A stretch of 38,903 nt of DNA from an uncultured Clostridia bacterium (GCA_944390365.1 CALXPW010000010.1:1-38903); one strand, 5' to 3'. Shown: positions 21,353 to 32,296, counted from the first letter of the stretch. A program made the numbers and translations. Notes: generated by a model from the letters alone, not told the origin.

Positions 21353-23370
21353 TGGCTATTGGTAGTGGAGCAGATGCTGGTAGTTTAGTTGCACGTAATT
21401 ATGCTAATTTTAGAGGAGTAGATTTTACCAACCGTAAAGACGAGATATCTATCGTACGTTCACCTGATATGCTTAATTTGTGGAAAAACTATAGGAGTAG
21501 TAACGGGCTTGCTTTAGAAACAAGACCTGATATCGAAAAAGTTGGAGAATATGAGGATAAATTATATAGCTTGTTTTTTTATACATATGGTGGAAAAAAG
21601 CATAAAATAACCCATGTTGGAGATAAATTATACGATGACGATAAAGTTATTTTAGAAGGATTAAATGAAGTAACAGTCTCACTTTTTATTTATCAAACCA
21701 AGCTTTATATAATTGATGAAAAAGAGTATTACGTCTATGATGGGGAAACCATTAAACCAATAGAGGGATACATTCCAATTACAACTGTTTCAAGAGCACC
21801 AAGCGGTGGAGGTAGTGTTCTACAAGATGTAAATTTACTTAGTCCTTATCGTAAAAACAGTTTTTCATCTGATGGAGAAAGTTTAGAATATCATTTAGAC
21901 GTTGAAAGTTATGATAATGATTATAACGTAAAAATTTGGATAAACGATGAACTTGTAGATAATAGTCAAAAGAAACAAGTGTATGATGGCAATGGTTATA
22001 TGAAATATACAAAAGGCGAAGAAGTTTATTGGTATGATAATGAAAACAATAGACTATTCAATAACATTTATGAAAAAATAGTAAATGGTGAAATTCATGA
22101 TGACCATGGATATATTAAATATACCAAAGATGGTAAAACATATTGGTATGACCCAACGTTAGAGGCAGTATATGATGATATGGGAGCAGTTACTGATTTA
22201 AAAGTGACTGAGCTTCAGAAGGTTACTACAAACGTTGAATTAAGCGATTTAACTGCTGTTACAGATTACCCATATACAGAAGACCCAAGCAAAGGAGTAA
22301 TTACATTTTCAACACCTCCAGAAAAACCTTATACTGATGGTAGTGATAATGTAATTATTCAGTTTAAAAGAACAGTTGAAGGATATAGAGAACGTATTGC
22401 TAATTGTACTATTGTTGAACAGTTTGATAATAGAGTGTTCTTTAGTGGTAATCCTAATTATCCTAATGTGTTATGGCATTGTTCATTAGATGACCCTACA
22501 TATTGCTCTGATACCGACTATTATGAGGAAGGTGTAAGCGATTCGCCAATTATGGGGTTAGTTGCTGGTAATAATGCATTATGGGTGTTAAAAGCACCAA
22601 GTCAAACAAATACAACTATCTTTTATCATAACCCAGCCATTGATTCAGAATACGGGAAAACTTATCCATCTAGTCATTCATCAATCAGCACAGGATGTAT
22701 TGGTGGTTCTAAAAACTTTAATGACAGAATTGTATTCTTTTCGGATAGAGGTATGGAAGGTATTAGTAGTGATGTTACCACCGAGCAGGTTATATCACAC
22801 TTAAGTACCTTTGTAGATAATAGATTGCTTTCCGAATCAAATTATAAGAATATGCAACTCGCTGAATGGGAAGGTTATTTAATGGTATTCATTGATAATC
22901 ATGTTTATTTAGCAGATAGTAGAGCTATGGGCAGTAGTTCTTCAAATACAGAATACGAGTGGTTTTACTGGGAATTACCTATTAATCCTACTTTTGTACT
23001 TGTAGATGATGGAATGCTTTATTTAGGCAGTGGTAAAGAATTATATACACTCACTAATTTTGGAGATAGAGAAGTAGAAGCATATGTTACTACTATTGAA
23101 GATGAGATGAACCACCCTCAAATGCGTAAGATTACCAATAAAAGAGGTTGTACAATAGATATAGATGGTACAGAGATAAGTGTATATGCCAAAACAGATA
23201 AAACAAATTTTGAAAAAATAGATGATTATAAAATTACAAACGGTAGAGTGGTATCGAAAATTAAAAGGAAAAAATGGAAATGTATTCAACTTAAAATAGA
23301 AGGCAATAAGCCTTTTTCTTTTTATTCAGTATCACTCGAAAGTTATATAACTAACTACTTAAAAAAGTAG
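21352..23370 (+). CDS. Tail hub protein (beta-propeller-like, tail tubular B type)
   Basis: At 672 residues this is the large tail tube or hub protein of short-tailed phages. The start NYANFRGVDFTNRKDEISIV followed by RSPDMLNLWKNYRSSNGLAL matches the tail-tubular-B/stabilisation family, which is rich in beta blades (YSLFFYTYGGKKHKI, LYIIDEKEYYVYDG). An insert at ~216-270 contains two copies of a GYxKYTK..xYWYD unit. The C-terminal half has FNDRIVFFSDRGMEGIS typical of the family. It follows the connector and precedes the ejection-type protein. Confidence 0.8.
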   Translation: MAIGSGADAGSLVARNYANFRGVDFTNRKDEISIVRSPDMLNLWKNYRSSNGLALETRPDIEKVGEYEDKLYSLFFYTYGGKKHKITHVGDKLYDDDKVILEGLNEVTVSLFIYQTKLYIIDEKEYYVYDGETIKPIEGYIPITTVSRAPSGGGSVLQDVNLLSPYRKNSFSSDGESLEYHLDVESYDNDYNVKIWINDELVDNSQKKQVYDGNGYMKYTKGEEVYWYDNENNRLFNNIYEKIVNGEIHDDHGYIKYTKDGKTYWYDPTLEAVYDDMGAVTDLKVTELQKVTTNVELSDLTAVTDYPYTEDPSKGVITFSTPPEKPYTDGSDNVIIQFKRTVEGYRERIANCTIVEQFDNRVFFSGNPNYPNVLWHCSLDDPTYCSDTDYYEEGVSDSPIMGLVAGNNALWVLKAPSQTNTTIFYHNPAIDSEYGKTYPSSHSSISTGCIGGSKNFNDRIVFFSDRGMEGISSDVTTEQVISHLSTFVDNRLLSESNYKNMQLAEWEGYLMVFIDNHVYLADSRAMGSSSSNTEYEWFYWELPINPTFVLVDDGMLYLGSGKELYTLTNFGDREVEAYVTTIEDEMNHPQMRKITNKRGCTIDIDGTEISVYAKTDKTNFEKIDDYKITNGRVVSKIKRKKWKCIQLKIEGNKPFSFYSVSLESYITNYLKK

Positions 23371-23385
23371 TAGAAAGGAGTAAAT

Positions 23386-24339
23386 ATGCCTAGTACTACA
23401 AATGATTATAGATTAACAAATGTCACAACTGAAAAGACAAATGCCTTAAATCAAATGAATAATACTTATAACAATATGATTAATAATAGTCAGCAATATT
23501 ATGACAATTTGATTAATAATTCTAAAGATTGGACTAATAAACAGCAAGCTATACAGCAAGCTAATACTAACTGGGCAATAGACAAGATAGAACAGTCTAA
23601 GGAACAAGCCGAAAAAGACTATATCAAAGAGCAAAAAGGTGCTTATACGGATTATCAAAAGGCTATTGATGAATATGGAGTAAATGCTGAACAAAGAGCC
23701 TCTACCGGTATGAATAACTCAGGATATACAGAAACAGCTCAAATGATGGCTTTTAATTCATATCAAAATAGATATGCAAATGCTAGAGAAGACTATAATA
23801 AAGCCGTTTTAAATTATGATAATGGAATAAAAGATGCGATGCTACAAAATAGTTCATCATTAGCTCAAATAGCTTATGAAGGACTTCAAAGTCAATTAGA
23901 ATTAGCATTACAAGGATTTCAATATAAAAATGAATTATTACAAACTCAATTTAATAATCAAATGCAAATTGAGAGTCTTTATGAGACTAAGTATAACAAT
24001 GTATTAAATCAAATTAACGAAGAAAATAGACTTGCTGAGGAAAGAAGACAATTCAATGCTCAACTTGCTGAAAATAGAAGACAATTTAATGCTTCACAAG
24101 CTGCCAAAGCTAGAGAGTCATCTGGTATTGCTTTAAGTGATAATGGCAGCAGTTTAAGCGGTAATAGCGATGATGTAGAATTAACAAAAGTTACTAAAAA
24201 AATACCAAGGTCTAATGTATTAAAAGGCTTTGTAGATCAAGGCTATACTTTATATGCTGATAAAGATGGAAGAATATTCTTTGAAGATAAAAATGGCAAC
24301 ATGAAATCTACAGGAATAGTAAATAAGAGTTTTGTATAA
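23386..24339 (+). CDS. Candidate internal virion / DNA-ejection protein
   Basis: The 317-residue protein is Gln- and Asn-rich and mostly long helices (QQAIQQANTNWAIDKIEQSK; then QLELALQGFQYKNELLQTQF), including an EENRLAEERRQFNAQLAENR stretch that holds a near repeat RRQFNAQLAEN/RRQFNAS. The last ~60 residues form a short globular end (GYTLYADKDGRIFFEDKNGN). Placement after the tail hub and before the giant protein matches internal or pilot proteins that leave the virion during infection. No family is claimed. Confidence 0.6.
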   Translation: MPSTTNDYRLTNVTTEKTNALNQMNNTYNNMINNSQQYYDNLINNSKDWTNKQQAIQQANTNWAIDKIEQSKEQAEKDYIKEQKGAYTDYQKAIDEYGVNAEQRASTGMNNSGYTETAQMMAFNSYQNRYANAREDYNKAVLNYDNGIKDAMLQNSSSLAQIAYEGLQSQLELALQGFQYKNELLQTQFNNQMQIESLYETKYNNVLNQINEENRLAEERRQFNAQLAENRRQFNASQAAKARESSGIALSDNGSSLSGNSDDVELTKVTKKIPRSNVLKGFVDQGYTLYADKDGRIFFEDKNGNMKSTGIVNKSFV

Positions 24340-24352
24340 AGGAGGAATATAA

Positions 24353-27300
24353 ATGGCTAAAAAGAAAAAAATATCTCAAGAACTTTATAATAGTCTTGTG
24401 TCTAATCAAAAAGTTCAAACTAATAGTAATAATGTAAAAAAGATTAGCCAAAGTGATTATAGTTCTCTTGTATCAACAACCGATAGACTAAATAGAGGTG
24501 GTACAAAACAAAATATTGCCCCATTACCGAGTACAACAATATCAAAAAATGAAGTCTCAAATAACACGCAAAAATCATTTTCTTTTGATATTAATAACAA
24601 ATATGATGATGGATATAAAAATACCGGCAAGAAAATAGGGGACTATATTAAAGATTCTTCTTTAAAAGATTCTGAAATTTTTCAAAAAGATAATAAGTTT
24701 TATTATTATGACAGTAATAAAAAGCAATATAGCGAAATAACTAATAAGACAGGTTATGATGTTAAAGAAAATAAAAATACTAAAAAGACAAAACAAACAG
24801 CGCCAGTAAGTGAACATTTTACTAATAGCAAGCAGTCGAATATAAATACAACTGGTAAGTTTGAAGAACCAGCAAAAACTGTAAAAGCTAGAGAAGATAA
24901 ACTCGGACTAGCCGATAGACTTTCTGTAGATTTTTCTGGTAAATCCGATGAAGATAAAAAGAAAATGGAAGACCAATTAGTACAACAAGAGAAAGATAAC
25001 TCTAGAGTAACCGGGGTTGTAAAAGGTCTAGAAGATAGTGGATATATAAAGACAGGAGCATTTGAAGATGGTTACCAGTTTGGTGATCTAACTAAAACAG
25101 TTGGAAGTACTATACTTTCTGGCTTTAACTCTATCGGTAGAGGTGCTATGGGTATGGTTGAAGGCATTGGTGATGCTATAAATTATGTTGTAGCAGGTGC
25201 AGAAGATAAACTTGGATTAGATGATTTGGCCAAAACAACAAGAGAGTTTGCTAAACGCGATTTAGTAGATGAAATTACAATGCCTAGTTCAGATGCTTAC
25301 CAAGATTCTGTTTTAGGAAATAAAAGTGATAGCATAGTAGAAAGTATAGGAGGAATGCTTCCAAGTATTGCTTTAGGTGGTATGGCTAGCACTACTAAAG
25401 GAGCTACTGCATTAACAAGTGGTTCTATGTTTACAAGTTCTTATGGTCAAGGTGTTAGTGAAGCATATGCTAATGGTGCTACAGATGAAGAAGCACAAAC
25501 ATATGGTTTAATTAGTGGAATTGCTGAAACTGCAACTGAAATGATGTTTGGTGGTTTAGGCAAAGGGTCAAAAGCTTTAGGTATTTCAAAAAGTGCTATT
25601 CCAATAGACGATGTATTAGCTAAATCAGTTAGTTCTAAATTTAAAAGTAAACTTGCGCAAAATTTAACAACCGCTATGATTAAATCTAGTGGCGAGGGTT
25701 TTGAGGAAGTAGCTTCTGGTATATTGCAAGGTATTGGTAAAAAGATGACTTTTGAAAGTGATAAAGAATTATCAGATATTCTAAAAGACGAACAGTTATT
25801 AGACCAATTCATAGGTGGTGCAGTAGCCAGTGGTATTATGCAAACACCGGGTTTGGTAAAATCTACTAAACAAGGAAGAGATATGTCTACTGGTTATACA
25901 GATAATGAACAAAAAGTCGTAGATAACATTATTGATAGTAGATTTAATGAAAGTTTAAAAGAAAACCCTGAAATGTCTAAAAAAGAACAAGATAATCTTA
26001 GAAATACTATTGAAGAAACAGTAAAGAAAGATTTAGATGAGGGTAATTTAACTCCAAAAGAAATAAATGATGCTTTGGGTAGTGATGATTACCAAACATA
26101 TCAACAAGAAAGTCAAAGAAAACAAGATTTAGAAAAACAATTAAAAGAATTACAAAGTAAATCCACTACTGATATGAGTTATAGTGAATACAATGAAAAC
26201 AATCAAAAGATAGCTGATTTACAAAATGAAATCGACTCAATAAACCTAGATGATTTAAAGAACAGAGCTGATACGCCTGTAGAAAACAGAATACAAAATA
26301 ACGATTATTTATTACAACGTAGTTATAATAACTACCAAAACAATCAAGCACAAAAAAATGTGGCATTCGAATATCAACCACACACTGATAGTAAGGGTAA
26401 TGAACTTAAAATAAGTGCTTTAGAAAAAAATGTTTATGATAGCGCAAGTAAAACTATGAATAATACTAAAGAATCACATAACTTGGCAGATTTTGTATCT
26501 AAATTATCTAAAGATACAGGTATTAAATACGAATTTACTACTACTGAAGATTTAAAAAATAGAGGTTATAACGTAGATAATCGTGTTATCAATGGTCTTA
26601 ATACAGATGATGGGAAAATACTTGTCAATGTAGACTCTGATAGTATAATTAATCGTGTTGTGGGACATGAAACAACACACCTTTTTGAGAATACCGAAGA
26701 TTATAAAACCCTTCAAAATGAACTGTTTGAGTATGCAAAAACAAAAGGTGACTTTGATAAATTAAAAGCTAAACTCACAGAAATATATAAAAATGTTAAA
26801 GGAGCTAATATAGATAACGAACTTACAAGTGAACTTGCAGGACAATACATATTTAGTGATACTGAGTTTGTACAAAACCTTTCTAAACATAGAAATATAT
26901 TTCAAAAAGTATACGATGAAATTAAACACCTTTATAAAATGGCAACAGCTGGTTCAAAAGAGGCTAGACAGTTAGAAAAGGTTAAACGAACATTTGAGAA
27001 AGTATATCAGAATAATGAGGCTAAAGTAGTCGATACAGCTAAGTTTAGTATTCAAACTGATAAAAACGGTAATAAATATGTAAAAGTTGATACTGACCAA
27101 GACATATTTAAAGGTAAAAGTTTATCAGAACAAAATAAAATCGCTAAAAAATATATATTAAATGCTTTTAGAAAAAATGGTATTTTATTAAATGATGAAA
27201 AAATTAATGTTACTAGCAGAACAGCTAACGAATATACTCACCCAAAAAGAGAACTTAATAAAAGTGACATGAGTGCAAAATTGAAAGCTTCAACAGAGTT

Positions 27301-30300
27301 AGATAATTTACTAAAAATATCAGAATATCAGTATAGTAGAGCAGATGATGGACGACATGGTATAGCAAAAGATGGTTGGGATTATTATCAAACAATATTT
27401 AAGGTTGATAATAATTTTTTTGAAGGATTAATTAATATTGCAAAAAATGGTGATAATAAAACATTATATGATATTACAAAAATAAAAAAGACATCGCTAG
27501 TCGGCTTGGATGATAAAACATCTTCTACCGCTCGTGCGACGTCTTTTTCTAAAAATAATGTATCACAATCTAACAACAATGTCAAATCGAATACATCTAC
27601 TAAATATTCTATTTCAAAAAATGAAAATTATACACAGAACTCAAATAAGAGTTCTTTTTCTGTGGAACAACATAAACAACAGCAACTTGATATAATTCAA
27701 AACAACAATCCTGTAAACGATGATTATCATACATGGATACGTAATACTGATGATATAAAGACTTTTGAAGAAACTTTACAAGATGATGATTGGTCTAGTG
27801 GGGATGATTTTGATCCTGATTACACTTGGAATATGGCACAAGAAGCTCTTAATAATGGAGAGATAACTGTATATAGTTCTTATCCTATTGAACAAGGAAT
27901 ATTTGTTACGCCATCAAAAATGGAGGCAGAAAGTTATTCTGATAATGGAAAAATATATTCTAAAACAGTAAATTTATTAGATGTTGCATGGATAGATCCA
28001 ACACAAGGACAATATGCTAAAATTGATAATAATAATATAAAAACTGTCACATCAAATAATATTGATAATCACGGAAGAACATTAACAAAGCAACAGCAAG
28101 AATACTTTAAAGATAGCAAAATAAGGGTAAATGAAGGTGATTTCGGTTATCCAATGATAAGTGATACAGGCAAATTATTTGAAGTATATCATGGAACCAA
28201 CAACGGTCAATTTAATGTTTTTGACAATAAGTTTGTTGGTAGTTCCAATGACACAGGATGGTATGGTAAAGGATTTTATTTTGCATTTTCCGAAAGCGAA
28301 GCGAAATATTATGGAAATAAAGTAATTAAAGCTTATTTAAACATAAAAAATCCATTTAATTTTTCTAAAGAAATGCAAACGTATGATGGAATATCTTCAA
28401 CAAATACAGATTCTGATTTTGGATCATTTATGATTAATTTAAAAAATAAATTTCCAAAAATAGCTGATAACGAATATTTAAAATATTCAGAATACAATAA
28501 TAAAACAAATGATTATGATTCAAAAACTATATCTATATCTGAACTTGCGAATAAAATTGAAGAAATATATAATAGCCCTGATTTAAAAATTGTTGAAATC
28601 AACGACAATGGTGTAAATAAATATCAGTATACTTATGGCCAAGATATAAATAACTATGATATGCCGGAAAGATTGAGAAACCTATTAAAAGACAATATGA
28701 TTCTAAATTTTATAGACGCTGAATTTGCTTTAAAAAATAAACAGTATTACAAATTAAGCCAAGAAGACTTAGAACAAATATATAATTTTTATAAAAATAA
28801 TGACGTTTCTTTTTCAAAAGATTTTATTGGATACCCTGTAGAAAATAAAGACTTATTGGAAAACTCCAAACTAGGTGAAGTTACTTATTATGTAACTAAT
28901 AAAATATATCATAACTTAGAAAAGCATATGCCTGAATACTATATGCAATATTTAGGAGATGATATAACAAATGAACTAAAAAATAAAGGATATGATGGTG
29001 TTATACAATCTTCTTCTGGTGATGAAATAGTTGCTTTTTATCCCAATCAAATAAAAAGAATAGACAATCTAAATCCCACAAACAATGACGACATTAGGTA
29101 TTCTCTAGACAATAATAACTTAGTACCTTTAAAAAATGGAGAAATTCAATCGCAAGATGTACAAAATAAAAATAGACCAATTGCACCATTATCTACATCT
29201 AGCGACACTTTGTCAAAAAATATAAGTATTCAAAATAATACAAAAGTAAACACTACTATTAATGATGTACAAGAAAGCACTAAAGAAACAACTGTATCTA
29301 ATAAAACATTAAATCCAGTAGAAATAGCTCAAATAAAACCGGAAAATGCTAGCACAACTCCTAAAGTAGATAATATAAAAGTATCTACAGGAAACGGTAA
29401 AAGTCGTTTCTTTGATAATATTAAAGATAAAGTTAATATGCTTTCTGAGGATAGTAAAGCTAAAATATTATCTGAAGATGAAATAAAATACTACAAAGAA
29501 GTTACTAACGAAGATAGTTTAAATAAAGCTTTTACTAAATTAGCAGAAAACGGAGAAGTAGAAACCAGAGCATGGTTTAATAAAGCCTCAGAAAAAGCAA
29601 CTGATGTAGATGTTGCAGAAGGTTGGATATTAATGAAACAATATGAAAATGTCAAAGATTATGATGGCATGGTTCAAGTTGCTAAAAAAATGCGTGAGAT
29701 TGGTACTAAAGCCGGTCAAACTGTACAAGCATTTAATATAATGAATAGAATGACTCCTGAGGGAATGGTTAAATATGCTCAAAGTGAATTATCAGAAGCT
29801 TATGAGCAAATGATAAAAGGTAAAACAAAAAAATGGATAGACCAACATAGAAGTGATTTTGATTTAAAACCAGAAGAAGTTCAATTTATAATGGATAATA
29901 TGCAAGAAGTAGCAACCATGAAAGACGGATATGATAAAAAAGTAAAACTTGCCGAAATTCAAAAGCTTATGACTGACAAAATTCCACCAGAACGAGGACA
30001 AGGAATTAAAGCATGGATGAGAATATCAATGCTATTTAACCCTAAAACACAAGTAAGAAACGTTGCTGGTAATGCTTTAATAGCTCCAGTTAATGCTTTT
30101 GGAGATTTATTCGCTAGTGGAATAGATAGATTAGTGGCTAGAAAAACTGGCATTAGAACTGTTGGAACCACTAAATTAAAGTCTTATGCTAAGGGCGTAA
30201 GAAAAGGATTATTTGAATCATATAATGATTTCAAAAAAGGTATTAATACAAGAAATATAGCCGGAAACCGTTTTGAAATTGGTGAGGGCAAATCCTTTAA

Positions 30301-32296
30301 TGATAATACTAAAATTGGCAAATCATTAAATAGAGTAGATAGTTTATTGTCATTTATGTTAGATGCTGGAGATAGAATGTTCTATGAAGGTTCTTTTGTA
30401 AACTCAATAAACAACCAGATGGTATTAAACAATACAGATGTTGTTACACAAGAGATGATAGATATAGCTACACAGGAAGCATTATCTAGAACATGGCAAG
30501 ATAATAACAACTATACTAGATTTGTATTAAGTGTGAGGAAAATGATGAATAACATCAATATTAAAGGCTATGGATTGGGTGATGTCTTAATTCCGTTTGC
30601 TAAAACTCCGGCAAACCTAACAAAAGCATTAGTTGATTATTCACCAGCAGGACTTGTTTCAACGTTGATTAAAGGATACGATTTAAAAAAATCAATCAAT
30701 AATGGACAATATACTGCTCAGATGCAACATGAGTTTGTTCAGTCGTTAGGAAAAGCCACAGCAGGTACAATGTTATATGTATTTGGTTATGCTTTAGCTA
30801 AGGCAGGTATATTAAGTGGTGAAAGTGATGATGATAAAGATGTATCCAACTTCATGAAAAATACAATGGGTGTCAATTCTTATTCAATTAAAATTGGAGA
30901 TAAATCATTTACTTATGATTGGGCTCAGCCAATAGCTGGTCCTTTTTCTATGATGGCGAATTTAGTCAATAAACAAGATCAAGAAGCTAGTTTAGGAGAA
31001 AAAATCACAAGTACATTAGATACAGCTGGAAACATAATATTAGAACAATCATTTATGGAGAGCATTAATACTGTATTAAGTAACAGAGATGGTATTGCTA
31101 CAGGTATTGAAGAAGCAATATTAGATTTACCAGCAAGAGCTATACCAACTGTTATGAAGCAAGTTACAGATATGGTAGATGGAACTCAACGTGTATCATT
31201 TGAATATGATAAACCTTTACAAAGCTCTATTAATAGTATAAAAGCTAAGATACCTGGTCTCAGTCAAACACTTGCTCCTAGTGTAGATTCTATGGGTAGA
31301 GAAATTAAAAAATATGGTGGAAAGAATAATATATTCAATGTATTCTTTAATCCAGCAAATGTAGCTAATGAAAATGTTAGTGAAAGTGCTAAAGAAATAT
31401 ATAGAGTATATAAACAAACCGGTGATAGTACAATACTTCCTAGAGTAGCTCCGTATTACGTAAATAGTGATGGGGAGAAAATCATACTTAGTTCTAAACA
31501 ACGTGAAAAGCTTCAAAAAGAGTCAGGGCAACTTCTTGAACAAGGTTTAGATAACATGATGAAAAATGATACTTATATTAATGCAAGTGATGAAGACAAA
31601 GCCGAAATGATTAATGGTTTAGTTAATTATTCGTATAACATTGCTCAGCATGAAGTGGTAGGCACTGAGCTTTCACAAACTTATGAAAAAGCTTACAGTT
31701 TTGCTAGTAATGGTGGAAATATAGAGAATTATTATATCTACAAATTTGATACAAAAGATATGGGCAGCAATGAAAAGGAGAAATATTTATATAATTCTGA
31801 TGTTTCTGACGAACAAAAAACTCTATTATATGAAAATATAACATTAAGCGATTTCTCTGATGAATCTAAATATCTAAATTATAAGACAGCTAAACAACTG
31901 GGAGTTGATATAAACAGTTGGCTTAATTATAGTTCACAAGAATTTAAAAGTGATATTGCTCCAACAGGAAAAACCATTAGTGGTAGTAAGAAAAATAAAT
32001 TAATTTCTTTTGTTAATTCATTAAACCTAAGTATTCCTCAAAAAGCTTCATTAATTAAAATGTCGTATAGTAGTTATGATAACTATGATAAGCAAATTAT
32101 GAATGAAGTAAATTCATTAAATATCAGTTTTATGGATAAAGCTAAGATGGTTAAAACCCTTGGCTTTGATGAATATGATAAATCTATAATCAATTATGTA
32201 GATAAAAATTACTCCAATATGAGTGAAAAAACTAATATATTAAAAGATTTAGGATTTACTGTTTATACATATAAAGGAAGGACGTATGTCAGATGA
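24353..32296 (+). CDS. Giant polyvalent virion protein (protease, BECR-like nuclease, ART-PolyVal, LPD38)
   Basis: The single frame of 2647 codons takes a fifth of the prophage. In order: tandem KISQ..Y.SLVS motif (6-17, 30-41); Gly-rich, membrane-like stretches (~245-290, 328-405); coiled coils (~520-640); zincin-like HETTH (H772, E773, H776) with possible third ligand E827; LPD3/BECR-nuclease-like region (~905-1070); an ADP-ribosyltransferase-like module (VYSS at 1173-1176, GIFVTPSKMEAESYS at 1183-1197); a second clear ART-PolyVal domain (YHGT with H1280, GWYGKGFYF at 1302, E1558 before FYPNQIK); LPD38 region (~1880-2315, NPKTQVRNVAGN); and a C-terminal repeat (~2550-2640). Polyvalent proteins of this type travel in the virion and enter the host with DNA. 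The enzymes could block host functions or rival phages; targets are unknown. Confidence 0.85.
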   Translation: MAKKKKISQELYNSLVSNQKVQTNSNNVKKISQSDYSSLVSTTDRLNRGGTKQNIAPLPSTTISKNEVSNNTQKSFSFDINNKYDDGYKNTGKKIGDYIKDSSLKDSEIFQKDNKFYYYDSNKKQYSEITNKTGYDVKENKNTKKTKQTAPVSEHFTNSKQSNINTTGKFEEPAKTVKAREDKLGLADRLSVDFSGKSDEDKKKMEDQLVQQEKDNSRVTGVVKGLEDSGYIKTGAFEDGYQFGDLTKTVGSTILSGFNSIGRGAMGMVEGIGDAINYVVAGAEDKLGLDDLAKTTREFAKRDLVDEITMPSSDAYQDSVLGNKSDSIVESIGGMLPSIALGGMASTTKGATALTSGSMFTSSYGQGVSEAYANGATDEEAQTYGLISGIAETATEMMFGGLGKGSKALGISKSAIPIDDVLAKSVSSKFKSKLAQNLTTAMIKSSGEGFEEVASGILQGIGKKMTFESDKELSDILKDEQLLDQFIGGAVASGIMQTPGLVKSTKQGRDMSTGYTDNEQKVVDNIIDSRFNESLKENPEMSKKEQDNLRNTIEETVKKDLDEGNLTPKEINDALGSDDYQTYQQESQRKQDLEKQLKELQSKSTTDMSYSEYNENNQKIADLQNEIDSINLDDLKNRADTPVENRIQNNDYLLQRSYNNYQNNQAQKNVAFEYQPHTDSKGNELKISALEKNVYDSASKTMNNTKESHNLADFVSKLSKDTGIKYEFTTTEDLKNRGYNVDNRVINGLNTDDGKILVNVDSDSIINRVVGHETTHLFENTEDYKTLQNELFEYAKTKGDFDKLKAKLTEIYKNVKGANIDNELTSELAGQYIFSDTEFVQNLSKHRNIFQKVYDEIKHLYKMATAGSKEARQLEKVKRTFEKVYQNNEAKVVDTAKFSIQTDKNGNKYVKVDTDQDIFKGKSLSEQNKIAKKYILNAFRKNGILLNDEKINVTSRTANEYTHPKRELNKSDMSAKLKASTELDNLLKISEYQYSRADDGRHGIAKDGWDYYQTIFKVDNNFFEGLINIAKNGDNKTLYDITKIKKTSLVGLDDKTSSTARATSFSKNNVSQSNNNVKSNTSTKYSISKNENYTQNSNKSSFSVEQHKQQQLDIIQNNNPVNDDYHTWIRNTDDIKTFEETLQDDDWSSGDDFDPDYTWNMAQEALNNGEITVYSSYPIEQGIFVTPSKMEAESYSDNGKIYSKTVNLLDVAWIDPTQGQYAKIDNNNIKTVTSNNIDNHGRTLTKQQQEYFKDSKIRVNEGDFGYPMISDTGKLFEVYHGTNNGQFNVFDNKFVGSSNDTGWYGKGFYFAFSESEAKYYGNKVIKAYLNIKNPFNFSKEMQTYDGISSTNTDSDFGSFMINLKNKFPKIADNEYLKYSEYNNKTNDYDSKTISISELANKIEEIYNSPDLKIVEINDNGVNKYQYTYGQDINNYDMPERLRNLLKDNMILNFIDAEFALKNKQYYKLSQEDLEQIYNFYKNNDVSFSKDFIGYPVENKDLLENSKLGEVTYYVTNKIYHNLEKHMPEYYMQYLGDDITNELKNKGYDGVIQSSSGDEIVAFYPNQIKRIDNLNPTNNDDIRYSLDNNNLVPLKNGEIQSQDVQNKNRPIAPLSTSSDTLSKNISIQNNTKVNTTINDVQESTKETTVSNKTLNPVEIAQIKPENASTTPKVDNIKVSTGNGKSRFFDNIKDKVNMLSEDSKAKILSEDEIKYYKEVTNEDSLNKAFTKLAENGEVETRAWFNKASEKATDVDVAEGWILMKQYENVKDYDGMVQVAKKMREIGTKAGQTVQAFNIMNRMTPEGMVKYAQSELSEAYEQMIKGKTKKWIDQHRSDFDLKPEEVQFIMDNMQEVATMKDGYDKKVKLAEIQKLMTDKIPPERGQGIKAWMRISMLFNPKTQVRNVAGNALIAPVNAFGDLFASGIDRLVARKTGIRTVGTTKLKSYAKGVRKGLFESYNDFKKGINTRNIAGNRFEIGEGKSFNDNTKIGKSLNRVDSLLSFMLDAGDRMFYEGSFVNSINNQMVLNNTDVVTQEMIDIATQEALSRTWQDNNNYTRFVLSVRKMMNNINIKGYGLGDVLIPFAKTPANLTKALVDYSPAGLVSTLIKGYDLKKSINNGQYTAQMQHEFVQSLGKATAGTMLYVFGYALAKAGILSGESDDDKDVSNFMKNTMGVNSYSIKIGDKSFTYDWAQPIAGPFSMMANLVNKQDQEASLGEKITSTLDTAGNIILEQSFMESINTVLSNRDGIATGIEEAILDLPARAIPTVMKQVTDMVDGTQRVSFEYDKPLQSSINSIKAKIPGLSQTLAPSVDSMGREIKKYGGKNNIFNVFFNPANVANENVSESAKEIYRVYKQTGDSTILPRVAPYYVNSDGEKIILSSKQREKLQKESGQLLEQGLDNMMKNDTYINASDEDKAEMINGLVNYSYNIAQHEVVGTELSQTYEKAYSFASNGGNIENYYIYKFDTKDMGSNEKEKYLYNSDVSDEQKTLLYENITLSDFSDESKYLNYKTAKQLGVDINSWLNYSSQEFKSDIAPTGKTISGSKKNKLISFVNSLNLSIPQKASLIKMSYSSYDNYDKQIMNEVNSLNISFMDKAKMVKTLGFDEYDKSIINYVDKNYSNMSEKTNILKDLGFTVYTYKGRTYVR

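Noticed and set aside
25447..25812. 121-codon frame on the minus strand inside the giant gene
   Set aside because: It is antisense to a clearly coding frame, has no ribosome site and low-complexity composition; the same applies to other minus-strand frames of the late region.
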